A stretch of DNA of 64,000 bases from Tepidisphaeraceae bacterium. Its GTDB lineage: Bacteria; Planctomycetota; Phycisphaerae; Tepidisphaerales; Tepidisphaeraceae. The DNA is taken from positions 1-64,000 of the forward strand of contig DASYHQ010000018.1 of NCBI GenBank assembly GCA_035998445.1. The letters run 5' to 3'. The position numbers and the translations under genes were made by a program. Below the pieces are notes generated by a model that saw only the letters and a program-made list of their open reading frames with translations, was not told the DNA's origin and searched no databases. This document shows, one piece after another, positions 31,245-40,258 of this stretch. How positions within the stretch are numbered: the first letter of the stretch is position 1; every line of letters starts with the position of its first letter.

Positions 31245-34115
31245 CTACGTCGCCCCGATCGATCGCAGGTAGGCCGCCGCTGTGGGCTTGTTTTCGTGAA
31301 TCGCCCAGCCCAACGGCGTGCTGTTCCAGAGCGTGTCGTACGTATTAAGGTTCGCGCCGCTGGCCACGAGCAGTTTCAGCATCTCCACATCGTCGTGGAT
31401 CGCCGCCTGATGCAACGGCGTCGAGTGGACGTGCACGAGCAGGAACGCGTTCGCGTCCGCACCGGCATCCAGACAAAGCCGCGCCGCCTCATGCTGGCGG
31501 TTGATGCACGCCATCGATAACGCGGCGTGACGCTCCCCGGCGTCGGCAGTCGGCAGCAGGCGCGTAAGGTCGTCGTTGCGCCCAAGGCCGGCGGCGATCG
31601 AGGCGGTCATTGGTAGGCCCTGGTTCACCATCGCCTGCACCGGCTCGCGCAGCGCATGGCCAAGGGTGATGTGGATCGCGTGCGGCGTCACCTGCGCGCC
31701 GCGCGACAGCAGGAGGGCCATCAGTGGTTGCTGAAGGCCCTGGTCGCGGGCGGGGTCGCTGGTCATCACCAGTTCGAGCGTGTAATCGAGGTCCGCCCGC
31801 TTGGCGCCTGCGTCGATGATCGCCGCCGCGCAGTCGACAATGTTGGCGGGCATAACCGCCATCAACGTCGGGTTGTTCGCGACAAACCAGAGCAGCTTCG
31901 GGTCCTTGAAGTACCCCGGCTGATAGCACTCGGGCTCTTCCGCGGCGTCACTGGCCAGGTTCGGATGATCGGAGAGCAGCCGCTTCAATGTCGCTAGGTC
32001 GCCAGCATGAACGGCCTGTACCGCCGACTTGAAATGTGGATCGCGAATCACAGGGCGATCCAGCAGCTCGATAATCTGCTCGCGGTCCGCCGCGACGCCA
32101 CCGTCCCGGGCGTAGTTGATCGGCGACTTGCCGTTCTTGTCACGCAGCCACTCCTTGGCATTGTGGCGGAGCAACAGTTCCACCATCGCCAGCGGCCCGC
32201 GCCACGCCGCGAAGTGGAGCGGGGTCGACCGGTCCTCGCACTCGCGTCGTGGGTTAGCACCGGCAGACAAGAGACGCGACGCGATGGCGATTCGATCCGC
32301 TTCGTTCGCACTCGACTGACACGCCAGCCACAGCGGTGTGTTGGTAACACCTGTTGGCGAGTCGGCGGCCACGCCCATCGCCAGTAGCGCATCTATGACG
32401 GCCACGCGCCCTGCGCGGGCCGCCGTCTGCAAGGCGGTGAATCCAATAGGCCCCCGTGCGTCGGCTAGCGCCGAGTCGTCGCGCAGCATTGCGATGGCCG
32501 CGTCGTCGTTGCCGAGGTAGATGTGCGTGAACACCGTATCAACCGCCCCACCTTCCCGAAGCACCTGGCGGACCGCCTCGACGTTCGGTGGCGTTGCCAA
32601 CCCGCAGAAGGCCAATTCGTACGGCGTGATATTCTCGCCATCCACAACTTCCAGCCTCGCCCCGCGCGACATCAGCAGCCGCAAGACGTCGACCAGCCCC
32701 CGGTCGGCCGCCAAGTGCAGTGGCTTGCGCGGGGCCGAGCATTCGTTGGGGTCCAGCCCACTGTCTAGCAACAGCGTCACCATTTCCAGCGACTTTGCCT
32801 GAAAGATCGCCGGTGGCCAGAGCGCGGGCGTCAGCAGGTTCTGATCAGCATCGATCATCGTCCGTACCGCTTGCACGTCGTCTCGCGCAGCAGCCTGTGC
32901 TATGGCGTGACGGCGGTCCAACGCGCGCACGATCGTGAGTTCCTCGATCGCCCGGGGCTTGTAGTGGGCATGCTTGGGGTCAATATCTCGCGCTGCCTTC
33001 TCGGCGTACTCCAGCGGCGTCATCGGTGTCCTGGTCGGGTCGAAATCGCGAACCGCCCAGCCGGCGTGGCCGCGCCACGTCGCGCGAACGCTCATGTCGA
33101 TGTGCTGCCCGACACGCGCGGCGAGATATTCCAACATGTACAGGTTCCGATCGCCGTTCGTGTTGATCGCGTGGAAGATCGGCGTTTGCCCCCCAACGCC
33201 GTCGATCATGTCGGCACGGGCATTGACGTCGGCGTATCTCTTGAGCAGTTCCTCACAGCACTCGATCTCACCGAACTCCACGGCACAGTGCAGCAACGTT
33301 GCCCCGGCCAGCCGGATGTTACCGTGGGGCATGTCGGTGATTCGCTTCGATATCAACGCCCGGTCCGCATTCAGCAGGTCGGCCAGTTGCTTTGCGTCGC
33401 CCCGATGGATCGCCAGAACGGGCGGCGACAGTTCCGGCGGAACGTACGCGCCGTGCTGCAGCAGCAGATCGATCCCACGGTGCTTGGCGTCGTTGTGACC
33501 TCGGACGTACGTGCCGGTCCACGCCACCAGCGGGCAAGTGGCGCCGTACTTCGTATCGACGGGTGGAAACGTGACGTCGCAGCCGGCGTCGAGCAGCCAC
33601 TGCAACCCCAGCACGTCCAGGCCCTCGCCCACGCCGAACACGATCGGCCCATAACCGCTGCCGTACTGCCCGTCGGGGTCGGCGCCGTGATCGAGCAGCA
33701 GGTCGAACAGTTCCCGGCGGACCTTCACCACCTCCGGCGCGTCGCCGCCGTACCACACGGCGTTGGCCAGGCCGGCGTCCAGGTCGTGCTGCGTGAAGTC
33801 GCCACCGGTCAGGATCGCCCGCACCTTCGCCACGTCGCGCGCACGCACGGCCCTGGGCAACGGCTCGACCTCGCGCTTCACGTCGATCGTCTGATCCGCC
33901 CCGCGGTTCATCACCTCGACGACGCGCATCAGCTCGGCCCAGTTGCGGCAGCCGTAGCCGCGCGCCAGGCGGTGCTGCGCATCGGCCAACTGGATCGCCT
34001 CCAGCTTCGCCAGCCGTTTGGCCTGCTTCTTCAGATTCTCGATGGACGGTTTGACCGGCAGCCGTCTACGCGGCGGCGGCGGTGACGACGACGACGGACC
34101 GTTGGACGTGGACAT
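31245..34115 (-). CDS. Large ankyrin-repeat protein, 956 aa
   Basis: Start ATG 34115 (MSTSNGPSSSSPPPPRRRLP) with GAAAGG upstream. It begins with a Pro/Ser/Arg-rich disordered part, then an amphipathic helix (IENLKKQAKRLAKLEAIQLA) and many ankyrin repeats with the canonical TPLHxAxxxG pattern: ATLLHCAVEFGEIECCEELL, KPLHLAADRGLVDVLRLLMS, TALQTAARAGRVAVIDALLA, TPLHFAAWRGPLAMVELLLR, STPLHQAAIHDDVEMLKLLV. No signal peptide, so cytoplasmic. Ankyrin scaffolds mediate protein contacts; the partner is unknown. It converges with the Kef gene. Confidence 0.85.
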   Translation of the reverse strand: MSTSNGPSSSSPPPPRRRLPVKPSIENLKKQAKRLAKLEAIQLADAQHRLARGYGCRNWAELMRVVEVMNRGADQTIDVKREVEPLPRAVRARDVAKVRAILTGGDFTQHDLDAGLANAVWYGGDAPEVVKVRRELFDLLLDHGADPDGQYGSGYGPIVFGVGEGLDVLGLQWLLDAGCDVTFPPVDTKYGATCPLVAWTGTYVRGHNDAKHRGIDLLLQHGAYVPPELSPPVLAIHRGDAKQLADLLNADRALISKRITDMPHGNIRLAGATLLHCAVEFGEIECCEELLKRYADVNARADMIDGVGGQTPIFHAINTNGDRNLYMLEYLAARVGQHIDMSVRATWRGHAGWAVRDFDPTRTPMTPLEYAEKAARDIDPKHAHYKPRAIEELTIVRALDRRHAIAQAAARDDVQAVRTMIDADQNLLTPALWPPAIFQAKSLEMVTLLLDSGLDPNECSAPRKPLHLAADRGLVDVLRLLMSRGARLEVVDGENITPYELAFCGLATPPNVEAVRQVLREGGAVDTVFTHIYLGNDDAAIAMLRDDSALADARGPIGFTALQTAARAGRVAVIDALLAMGVAADSPTGVTNTPLWLACQSSANEADRIAIASRLLSAGANPRRECEDRSTPLHFAAWRGPLAMVELLLRHNAKEWLRDKNGKSPINYARDGGVAADREQIIELLDRPVIRDPHFKSAVQAVHAGDLATLKRLLSDHPNLASDAAEEPECYQPGYFKDPKLLWFVANNPTLMAVMPANIVDCAAAIIDAGAKRADLDYTLELVMTSDPARDQGLQQPLMALLLSRGAQVTPHAIHITLGHALREPVQAMVNQGLPMTASIAAGLGRNDDLTRLLPTADAGERHAALSMACINRQHEAARLCLDAGADANAFLLVHVHSTPLHQAAIHDDVEMLKLLVASGANLNTYDTLWNSTPLGWAIHENKPTAAAYLRSIGAT

Positions 34116-34354
34116 GACGAACCCTTTCCGCAAGTTCGCCCGTGTCCGCTAATCGGGTGAGGAGGAAAAGGTTGTATGTACGAAACGCAGTACGGCAAGG
34201 CGGGCTTGGCCCTTCCCGCGGACGGGTGGCCGCCTGATCGGCCTCGGCTGTTGTACCGCGGTGATGAAGCGGTGTCGAACGAAATCGCGGGATCGATGCT
34301 CATGATCACCGCTTCATCCGTGCGGTGCACATACTTCGCCTGTACACTACGGCC

Positions 34355-34846
34355 GTGTCATCCTTCCTGGACCTCATCCGCGCCTTCAACGACGCCTCGG
34401 TCGAGTACGTCATTGTCGGTGGTTTAGCGACGATCCTGCACGGTCACCAGCGGTTGACGGGTGACGTTGATTTCGTCATCTCGCTTGATCCGGACAACGC
34501 CCGGCGTGCGGTTGAGGCGATCGGTGCGCTAGGATACCTCCCGCGCGTGCCCGTGAACCCGCGCGACTTCGCCGATGCCGATGTTCGGCAGTCGTGGGTG
34601 CGGGATAAGGGACTGATGGTCATGTCGTTCTTCGACCCGAAGAGCCCGCTGCTCGACGTCGACCTGTTCGTCGACTACCCCGTTCCTGAAACCGAGTTGT
34701 GGGCCGATTCGGAAGTGAAGGACGTCGGCGGTCTACCCGTGCGGGTCTGTTCAATCAATCACCTGATCGCGATGAAACTGAAGGCCGCACGGGCGAAGGA
34801 TTTGGAGGACGTGCGCGTGCTGCGCATGATTCAGGCCGATGGATAA
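34355..34846 (+). CDS. Nucleotidyltransferase (MNT/AbiEii-like), possible antitoxin or toxin
   Basis: 163 aa. The start is taken as GTG 34355 (VSSFLDLIRAFNDASVEYVI) because similar proteins have about 18 residues before VIVGG; GTG 34325 is also in frame. Signature of the Pol-beta superfamily: VEYVIVGGLATILHGHQR followed by TGDVDFVI with the GD-x-D catalytic acids, then later YPVPETELWADSEV and an HLIAMKLKAARAKDLED helix. This resembles MNT-type and AbiEii-like enzymes of toxin-antitoxin systems. The next gene overlaps its end by 8 nt and encodes a 71-aa partner, so a two-gene module is likely. Confidence 0.8.
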   Translation: MSSFLDLIRAFNDASVEYVIVGGLATILHGHQRLTGDVDFVISLDPDNARRAVEAIGALGYLPRVPVNPRDFADADVRQSWVRDKGLMVMSFFDPKSPLLDVDLFVDYPVPETELWADSEVKDVGGLPVRVCSINHLIAMKLKAARAKDLEDVRVLRMIQADG

Positions 34847-35054
34847 CGTCACGCCTACGCCCGCACCCGACGCGATGGCCGAGCAGGAACGTCAGCAGAT
34901 CCTGTACAAGGCTCGGCATACGACACCGTTGCAGCGCATCATTTGGCTCGAGGAGACGCGCAAGCTGCTGGCGCCCTATCTGTTGCGCGGAGAAAAAGCC
35001 CGCGCAAACGCAACTGGGGGGACGACGGCAGGTCACACTAGCGCGCCTGGATGA
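34839..35054 (+). CDS. Small partner of the nucleotidyltransferase, 71 aa
   Basis: Starts ATG 34839, inside the last codons of the nucleotidyltransferase gene. Residues 12-50 are helical with aromatic Trp (MAEQERQQILYKARHTTPLQ, RIIWLEETRKLLAPYLLR), then a Gly/Thr-rich tail. Such proteins (motif P-x-x-R-I-x-W-L-E-E) often accompany nucleotidyltransferases in planctomycetes, where the pair may act like a toxin-antitoxin or HEPN/MNT-type module. I cannot tell which member would be the toxin. Confidence 0.65.
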   Translation: MDNVTPTPAPDAMAEQERQQILYKARHTTPLQRIIWLEETRKLLAPYLLRGEKARANATGGTTAGHTSAPG

Positions 35055-35260
35055 TCGATTGCGGCTCAGCTTCTCCGCCGGGGGGACAAAGCTAAGCCGC
35101 AAGCGGTACTCGCGAGGCGCGGTCGGTTGAACTCTTCCGCGCCCTCGCGTATCCTTTTGCCACCTCCCATAGCCGTGGGCACGTCGTCCCGGCGGGAACC
35201 TATCAACGACCGACCCATACCGGCCTCGGCTGGGGGTTTGGTGTCTAGGAGTACGTTTCG

Positions 35261-35530
35261 ATGTCGATCACCGCTGAACTGAAGAGCCAGATTCTGTCCG
35301 ATCACAAGCTTCACGAGAAGGACACCGGTTCGCCGGAAGTTCAGATCGCGCTGCTTACCCGGCAGATCACCGAGCTCACCGACCACCTTCGCACGCACAA
35401 GAAGGATCACTCGTCGCGCCGCGGGCTGCTGAAGATGGTCAGCCGGCGTAACAGCCTGCTGAAGTACCTGACGCGCGAGGATCGCACGCGATACTTGGCG
35501 ATCATCGCCAAGCTCGGCCTGCGTAAGTAA
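35261..35530 (+). CDS. rpsO: 30S ribosomal protein S15
   Basis: 89 aa, normal length. Clear family motifs: [39 protein letters not shown] and [20 protein letters not shown], including the SRR segment that contacts 16S rRNA. S15 binds the three-way junction of 16S rRNA in the early 30S subunit. A strong terminator follows at 35540; pnp lies downstream, the conserved bacterial rpsO-pnp order. The 206-nt leader upstream may carry an S15-binding autoregulatory site, but I did not resolve one. Confidence 0.97.
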   Translation: MSITAELKSQILSDHKLHEKDTGSPEVQIALLTRQITELTDHLRTHKKDHSSRRGLLKMVSRRNSLLKYLTREDRTRYLAIIAKLGLRK

Positions 35531-35539
35531 ACTTTTCAA

Positions 35540-35571
35540 AGATCGGGGCACGCAACAGCGTGCCCCGATCT
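35540..35571 (+). terminator. Terminator after rpsO
   Basis: Perfect 14-bp stem AGATCGGGGCACGC / GCGTGCCCCGATCT with loop AACA, followed by GTTTT. It separates rpsO from pnp transcription. Confidence 0.9.
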
Positions 35572-35700
35572 GTTTTATCACCCGCCGTTCGCCATCGGCT
35601 TCGTTCCTCTCGGCCTCGGGACGAACAGTGACGGCAACGATCGCGGGTCTTTTGCTTTACCGAGGGAGCGGACTGATCGAGGATCGAAGATAGGTGGTCT

Positions 35701-35796
35701 GGAATTGCGAATTGCCGATTGCGGAGTGCGGATTGAAAGACAGGCATGCAGCCCCTTCACTCCGCACTCCGCACTCCTCAATTTGCAATCTTCGGC
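35701..35796. repeat. Imperfect inverted repeat in the rpsO-pnp gap
   Basis: Arms GGAATTGCGAATTGCCGATT... and ...GCACTCCTCAATTTGCAATC read as an imperfect palindrome around GGAGTGCGG units. The 300-nt rpsO-pnp gap holds this repeat and the terminator, and no gene. Confidence 0.55.
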
Positions 35797-35870
35797 TCCC
35801 CTCCCCTCGACCTTCGATTCATCCCTTCCTCGACCACACGACAACTTGAGGCCGCGGAGAATCCACACTT

Positions 35871-38138
35871 ATGCCACAAGCCATTCGAGTTGAACGCCAG
35901 ATCGGTGGACGGACGCTGTCGATCGAGACCGGCAGCTACGCCAAGCTCGCCGCCGGCGCCGTCACGGTGCAGTACGGCGACACGGTCGTCTTCGGTGCCG
36001 TCGCCACCGCCAACCCGCGCGAGGGCATCGACTTCTTCCCGCTGCAGGTCGACTACCGCGAGCGCCGCGCTGCCGCTGGCAAGTTCCCAGGCGGGTTCCT
36101 GAAGCGCGAAGGCCGCCCCACCACCAAGGAAATCCTGACTGCCCGCCTGATCGATCGTCCGCTGCGCCCGCTGTTCCCCAAGGGGTTCATCGACGAGGTG
36201 CAGATCCATTTGAACGTGCTGTCGTTCGATGGCGAGAACGATCCCGACATCCTCGCCGGCATCGCCGCCAGCGCGTGCGTGGCCATCAGCGAGATCCCGT
36301 TCATCACGCCGACCGCGCACGTGCGCGTCGGCAAGATCGAGGGCAAGCTGGTCATCCAGCCCACGATCGAGCAGGTTGAGTACAGCGACATGGACCTGGT
36401 CGTCGCCGGCACGAAGCACTTCGTGAACATGATTGAGGTCGGCAGCCGCGAAGTGCCCGAGGACGACGTCGCCGACGCGATCGAGTTCGGCCACAAGCAC
36501 GTGGTCGAGATCGCGAAGATGATCGAGGAACTGGCCAAGAAGTGCGGCACCGTGAAGAACGAGAACAAGTACGCCGCCGATCCCAGCGTCGCCGAGACCG
36601 TGCGTGCCAAGGTCTACGATCAGGTGCGCGAGGTGAAGGGCAAGGCCGGCAAGGCCGACCGCGCCGAGGCAACCAGCGCCGTGCTGACGAAGCTGTTGCT
36701 GGAAATGGCCCCGCCGATCACCGATCCCAACGCGTCGTACGGCGCGATCATCGCCCAGAAGACGCAGGCCAAGAAGATCCGCGCCGCCTTCAGCGAAGTG
36801 GAAGAATCGATTACCCGCGAAGCCATCCTGTCGGGCGTCCGCCCCGATGGCCGCGGGTTCAACGACATCCGCCCGATCAGCTGCGAGGTCGGCATCCTGC
36901 CCCGCGTGCACGGGTCGGCCGTCTTCACGCGCGGCGAGACGCAGGCGATGTGCACCGTCACGCTCGGCACCAGCAGCGACGAGCAGATGGTCGACGGGCT
37001 GATCCCCGAGTACAGCCAGAAGTTCATGCTGCACTACAACTTCCCCAGCTACAGCGTGGGTGAGGTTCGCCCGATTCGCGGGCCCGGCCGTCGCGAGATC
37101 GGTCACGGCGCGCTCGCCGAGCGTAGCCTGATCGCCGTCCTGCCGCCGATCGACGTCTTCCCCTACACCGTCCGCATCATCAGCGACATTCTCGAGTCCA
37201 ACGGCTCGTCGTCGATGGCTTCCAGCTGCGGCGGCTGCCTGGCGCTCATGGACGCCGGCGTGCCGATCACCAAGCCCGTCGCGGGCATCTCGGTCGGCCT
37301 GGTTCAGGAAGGCGACAAGTACGAGCTGCTGACCGACATCATCGGCGAGGAAGACCACTTCGGCGACATGGACTTCAAGGTTGTCGGCACGACCGATGGC
37401 ATTACCGCCATCCAGCTCGACATCAAGACCGAAGGTATCACGCACAAGATCATTCGCGACACGCTTCACCGCGCGAAGGAAGCCCGCCTGAAAATCCTGG
37501 CCGAGATGGCCAAGGCCCTACCCGCCCCCCGTAAGGAGATCAGCGAGTACGCCCCGCGCCTGCTCACGATCAAGATCAACCCTGAGAAGATCGGCAAGAT
37601 CATCGGGCCCGGCGGCAAGAACATCAAAGCCCTGCAGGAGTCGACCGGCGCTCAGGTCGACATCGAGGACGACGGCACGGTTTACATCTCCTCGGTGGAC
37701 GGCGCCGGCGCCGAGAAGTGCCGCGACATCATCGAGGCGATGACCGCCGAGGTGAAGATAGGCAAGATCTACACCGGCACGGTCGTCAGCATTAAGGACT
37801 TCGGCGCGTTCGTCGAGATCGCCCCGGAGACCGATGGCCTCTGCCACGTCAGCGAGCTGTCCGACAAGTACGTCGAACGCGTGATGGACGTCGTGCAGAT
37901 GGGCCAGGAGATCAAGGTGAAGGTGCTGCTGATCGACGATCAGGGCCGCATCAAGCTAAGCCGCAAGGCCGCGATGCAGGAACTGGGCGAGAGCGACCCC
38001 GATCCCGCTCCGCGCGAGCAGCGCGAAGGCGACGAAGCCCCCGCCGGTGACGGTGGCGGCGACCGACCCCGCGGTGGCGACCGTGGTGGCCGCGGTGGTG
38101 GTGGCGGTGGCCGCAGCCGCGGCCCGCGCCGGGACTAA
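35871..38138 (+). CDS. pnp: Polynucleotide phosphorylase
   Basis: 755 aa, start ATG 35871 (MPQAIRVERQIGGRTLSIET). Two RNase PH domains: the first (residues 1-220) with PLQVDYRERRAAAGKFPGGF and RLIDRPLRPLFPKGF; the second (from about 320) with TRGETQAMCTVTLGT and ASSCGGCLALMDAGVPI. Then KH domain INPEKIGKIIGPGGKNIK and S1 domain TGTVVSIKDFGAFVEIAPET. An Arg/Gly-rich tail (RPRGGDRGGRGGGGGG) of about 45 residues follows. It degrades and remodels RNA 3' ends by phosphorolysis. A terminator follows at 38194. Confidence 0.97.
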   Translation: MPQAIRVERQIGGRTLSIETGSYAKLAAGAVTVQYGDTVVFGAVATANPREGIDFFPLQVDYRERRAAAGKFPGGFLKREGRPTTKEILTARLIDRPLRPLFPKGFIDEVQIHLNVLSFDGENDPDILAGIAASACVAISEIPFITPTAHVRVGKIEGKLVIQPTIEQVEYSDMDLVVAGTKHFVNMIEVGSREVPEDDVADAIEFGHKHVVEIAKMIEELAKKCGTVKNENKYAADPSVAETVRAKVYDQVREVKGKAGKADRAEATSAVLTKLLLEMAPPITDPNASYGAIIAQKTQAKKIRAAFSEVEESITREAILSGVRPDGRGFNDIRPISCEVGILPRVHGSAVFTRGETQAMCTVTLGTSSDEQMVDGLIPEYSQKFMLHYNFPSYSVGEVRPIRGPGRREIGHGALAERSLIAVLPPIDVFPYTVRIISDILESNGSSSMASSCGGCLALMDAGVPITKPVAGISVGLVQEGDKYELLTDIIGEEDHFGDMDFKVVGTTDGITAIQLDIKTEGITHKIIRDTLHRAKEARLKILAEMAKALPAPRKEISEYAPRLLTIKINPEKIGKIIGPGGKNIKALQESTGAQVDIEDDGTVYISSVDGAGAEKCRDIIEAMTAEVKIGKIYTGTVVSIKDFGAFVEIAPETDGLCHVSELSDKYVERVMDVVQMGQEIKVKVLLIDDQGRIKLSRKAAMQELGESDPDPAPREQREGDEAPAGDGGGDRPRGGDRGGRGGGGGGRSRGPRRD

Positions 38139-38193
38139 GGCGCACACTGGCCGTGCCGCTTTAGCGGTTCGGTCTTAAGCTTTGCTACAAATC

Positions 38194-38221
38194 AGGGAGG
38201 ACGCCCAACGGCGTCCTCCCT
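38194..38221 (+). terminator. Terminator after pnp
   Basis: 12-bp stem AGGGAGGACGCC/GGCGTCCTCCCT with loop CAAC, then TTTCTGTT. Confidence 0.88.
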
Positions 38222-38288
38222 TTCTGTTCAGAACGCGCCACCGTTATTTGGAAGCTGGCCGCACTGTAAATGCGAAGGAGGCTGATTC

Positions 38289-39080
38289 GTGGCGCAGGAA
38301 CTACCGTGGCGGAAGGCCATTGAAATCGTGTTGGCGTCGTCGCCGGCCCCCTTGCACTATCAGGAGATCACCAAGCGCATCATCGACCAAGCCCTTCGCA
38401 CGTCGCTGGGAGCGACGCCAGCCGCCACAGTGAATGCGCAGATGGCCACGTCCATTAAGCATGACGGGTCAGCATCCCCATACGTGCGCGTAGCGAAGGG
38501 AACCTTCACGCTTCGGAACAGCTCTGCCGACGTTCCCATTGTTCCCGCGAAGCTAACGCCTGATGTTGTTGAGTCGGAGGAAACAGAGGAACAGTACGAG
38601 ATTATCACCTCGTTCGGCATGTTCTGGCGCCGCGCAGGCGTAGAGTGGAGCGCGACACCCAAGCTGCTCGGCATGCAGCAGATCGGCACCACGCCGGTCG
38701 ACTTCTTCAAGCAGTTGGGCATTTACTTGCTTTATGATGGCCGGGAGGTGATCTACGTCGGTCGCACTACCGATCGGCCGCTTGGCCGGCGGCTTTATGA
38801 GCACACGCTCGATCGCCTATCGACGCGGTGGGACCGCTTCTCGTGGTTCGGGCTTCTTCCGGTATCGGATAAAGGTCAACTCGGCCATCTGCCTGTAACT
38901 TTCGAGGCCGCCAATCTCATCCCTGCGCTGGAAGCCATTTTGATCGAGTCGCTCGAGCCGCGTCAGAACCGAAAGCGTGGCGACGATCTGGCCGCGGTGG
39001 AGTATGTCCAACGCGTCGACCCCGAAATTGAGAAAAGACGCATGAAGGCGGCGCTGGACGCCGTGGTCAACAAGCTATAG
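38289..39080 (+). CDS. HARE-HTH winged-helix protein fused to a GIY-YIG nuclease domain
   Basis: 263 aa, GTG start at 38289 (frame (M)AQELPWRKAIEIVLASSPA). The N-terminal 95 residues look like the HARE/HB1 winged helix: PWRKAIEIVLASSPAPLHYQ, EITKRIIDQALR, ATVNAQMATSIKHDG, PYVRVAKGTFTLR. Residues 140-240 are a GIY-YIG-type domain: LGIYLLYDGREVIYVGRTTD, LGRRLYEHTLDRLSTRWDRF, LEAILIESLEPRQNRKRGDD (with the catalytic Glu). HARE-HTH fused to nuclease domains has been proposed in restriction-like contexts, but this gene stands alone. DNA-modification-linked defence or repair are both possible. Confidence 0.8.
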   Translation: MAQELPWRKAIEIVLASSPAPLHYQEITKRIIDQALRTSLGATPAATVNAQMATSIKHDGSASPYVRVAKGTFTLRNSSADVPIVPAKLTPDVVESEETEEQYEIITSFGMFWRRAGVEWSATPKLLGMQQIGTTPVDFFKQLGIYLLYDGREVIYVGRTTDRPLGRRLYEHTLDRLSTRWDRFSWFGLLPVSDKGQLGHLPVTFEAANLIPALEAILIESLEPRQNRKRGDDLAAVEYVQRVDPEIEKRRMKAALDAVVNKL

Positions 39081-39150
39081 CCATCCAGAAGCTATCTCTC
39101 GTGAAGGGCATTTCCGCAACCTCGAACATGGTCATTGCCCGCATTAGCTG

Positions 39151-40086
39151 TTAGCCCTTTCTTCGCCTGCGGCTGAGCGAGGGGATGATCGCCCCACCCA
39201 AGTTGACCACGGTCATCTCCGGCAACGCGAACGCACGGTCGCCGCTGCGGATTGCGCGCACGAGGGATGCGGCCACCTTAAACGGGGCGACGAGGTTGCG
39301 GACGGGGGAGGGGTTGGCGGTGAGCGGGTTGGGGCGGAAGAGCATCAGCGTGGCGTCGTCGGCCTCGATGTGGTGCCCGCAGCGCGTCTCGATCGCGTTC
39401 AGCAGGCGCGGGATGAGCGTGGCGGCGTCGTCGATCGCAACGCGCTGCACGACGTCGCGCAAGCCCTCCAGGTTCAGTTGCTGGCCCGCGTCGTCGAGGA
39501 TCTCCATCAGCGAATCCGTGTAGCACAGGACCAGGTCCCCCTCGTCCAGCGTAACGTCGAGCTGCTGGTAGGCCACATCAGTCATGATGCCCAGCGGGAA
39601 GTTCGTGAACGATCCGTCGTCGGCCATCTCGTGGTCCAGGAACTGCCACTGCCGGGTCGCCGCCCGATAGATGAGCGGTGGTGGGTGGCCGGCGTTGCAG
39701 AGCGTTAACGTCGACGTGGGGGCGAAGTACGTCGTAACGACCGCGGTGGCGAAGATGTTGACCGCCGACCGCGCGGCGAACTCGCGGTTCATGCTCGCGA
39801 CGAACTGCTTCAGCTCGAGGTGGTTGACGTGCTGACGCATCAACTGCCGCAGCGCCTCGGCCAGATCGGCGACGCCGACGCCATGACCGGAAACGTCCGC
39901 CACGAGCAACCGCGTGATGCGCCCGGTGGCACAACTGGAGACGTAGTAGACGTCGCCCCCGGCCCCGGCGCCCTCATATGGCTTGGAGTAGACCCACGCG
40001 TCCAGCCCGGCCAGATGGACGCTGCTGTCGACGGCTTGGTTGCCGCCCCACACTTCCATGCATTGTAAAACGTGACCGTCGGACAT
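39151..40086 (-). CDS. SpoIIE/PP2C-type serine phosphatase
   Basis: 311 aa, start MSDGHVLQCMEVWGGNQAVD. PP2C metal-binding motifs: GAGAGGDVYYVS, LLVADVSGHGVGVADL, CNAGHPPPLIYR, NFPLGIMTDV, VLCYTDSLME, and EADDATLMLF near the C-terminus. These are the aspartates and glycines of SpoIIE-like phosphatases that dephosphorylate anti-anti-sigma proteins. No sensory domain precedes it, and no kinase is adjacent. It could act in a partner-switching pathway. It is isolated, between the GIY-YIG gene and the epimerase gene. Confidence 0.9.
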   Translation of the reverse strand: MSDGHVLQCMEVWGGNQAVDSSVHLAGLDAWVYSKPYEGAGAGGDVYYVSSCATGRITRLLVADVSGHGVGVADLAEALRQLMRQHVNHLELKQFVASMNREFAARSAVNIFATAVVTTYFAPTSTLTLCNAGHPPPLIYRAATRQWQFLDHEMADDGSFTNFPLGIMTDVAYQQLDVTLDEGDLVLCYTDSLMEILDDAGQQLNLEGLRDVVQRVAIDDAATLIPRLLNAIETRCGHHIEADDATLMLFRPNPLTANPSPVRNLVAPFKVAASLVRAIRSGDRAFALPEMTVVNLGGAIIPSLSRRRRKG

Positions 40087-40190
40087 GAGTTGCTCGGGCT
40101 GAAGTGCGATGCTACCCCATCGTAGGCAACCCGCGAGCGTCGCGACGCAGTTAAATCTTTACGCGTCCCAACTTCATATGTAGCGTTGGC

Positions 40191-40222
40191 CGTTTAGCCG
40201 CGGGCTTGCCCGCGGCTAAACG
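40191..40222. repeat. 15-bp perfect palindrome (REP-like)
   Basis: CGTTTAGCCGCGGGC and its reverse complement with a TT loop. Lies between divergently oriented transcription ends; may terminate transcription or be a dispersed repeat. One copy seen here. Confidence 0.85.
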
Positions 40223-40258
40223 TGGCTCTAGTCGAAGGTGATGCGCTCGCTTTACCAG

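Noticed and set aside
32871-34085. Plus-strand frame antisense to the ankyrin gene
   Set aside because: Shadow of a GC-rich gene; lacks any recognisable domain.
35778-37469. 563-codon open frame antisense to pnp
   Set aside because: It is the shadow of pnp in GC-rich DNA: Ala/Asp/Val/Arg-rich composition without domain structure, while pnp has complete motifs on the other strand.
40191-40222. Classical rho-independent terminator
   Set aside because: The hairpin is perfect, but no T-run follows on either strand and similar palindromes seem to be dispersed repeats.
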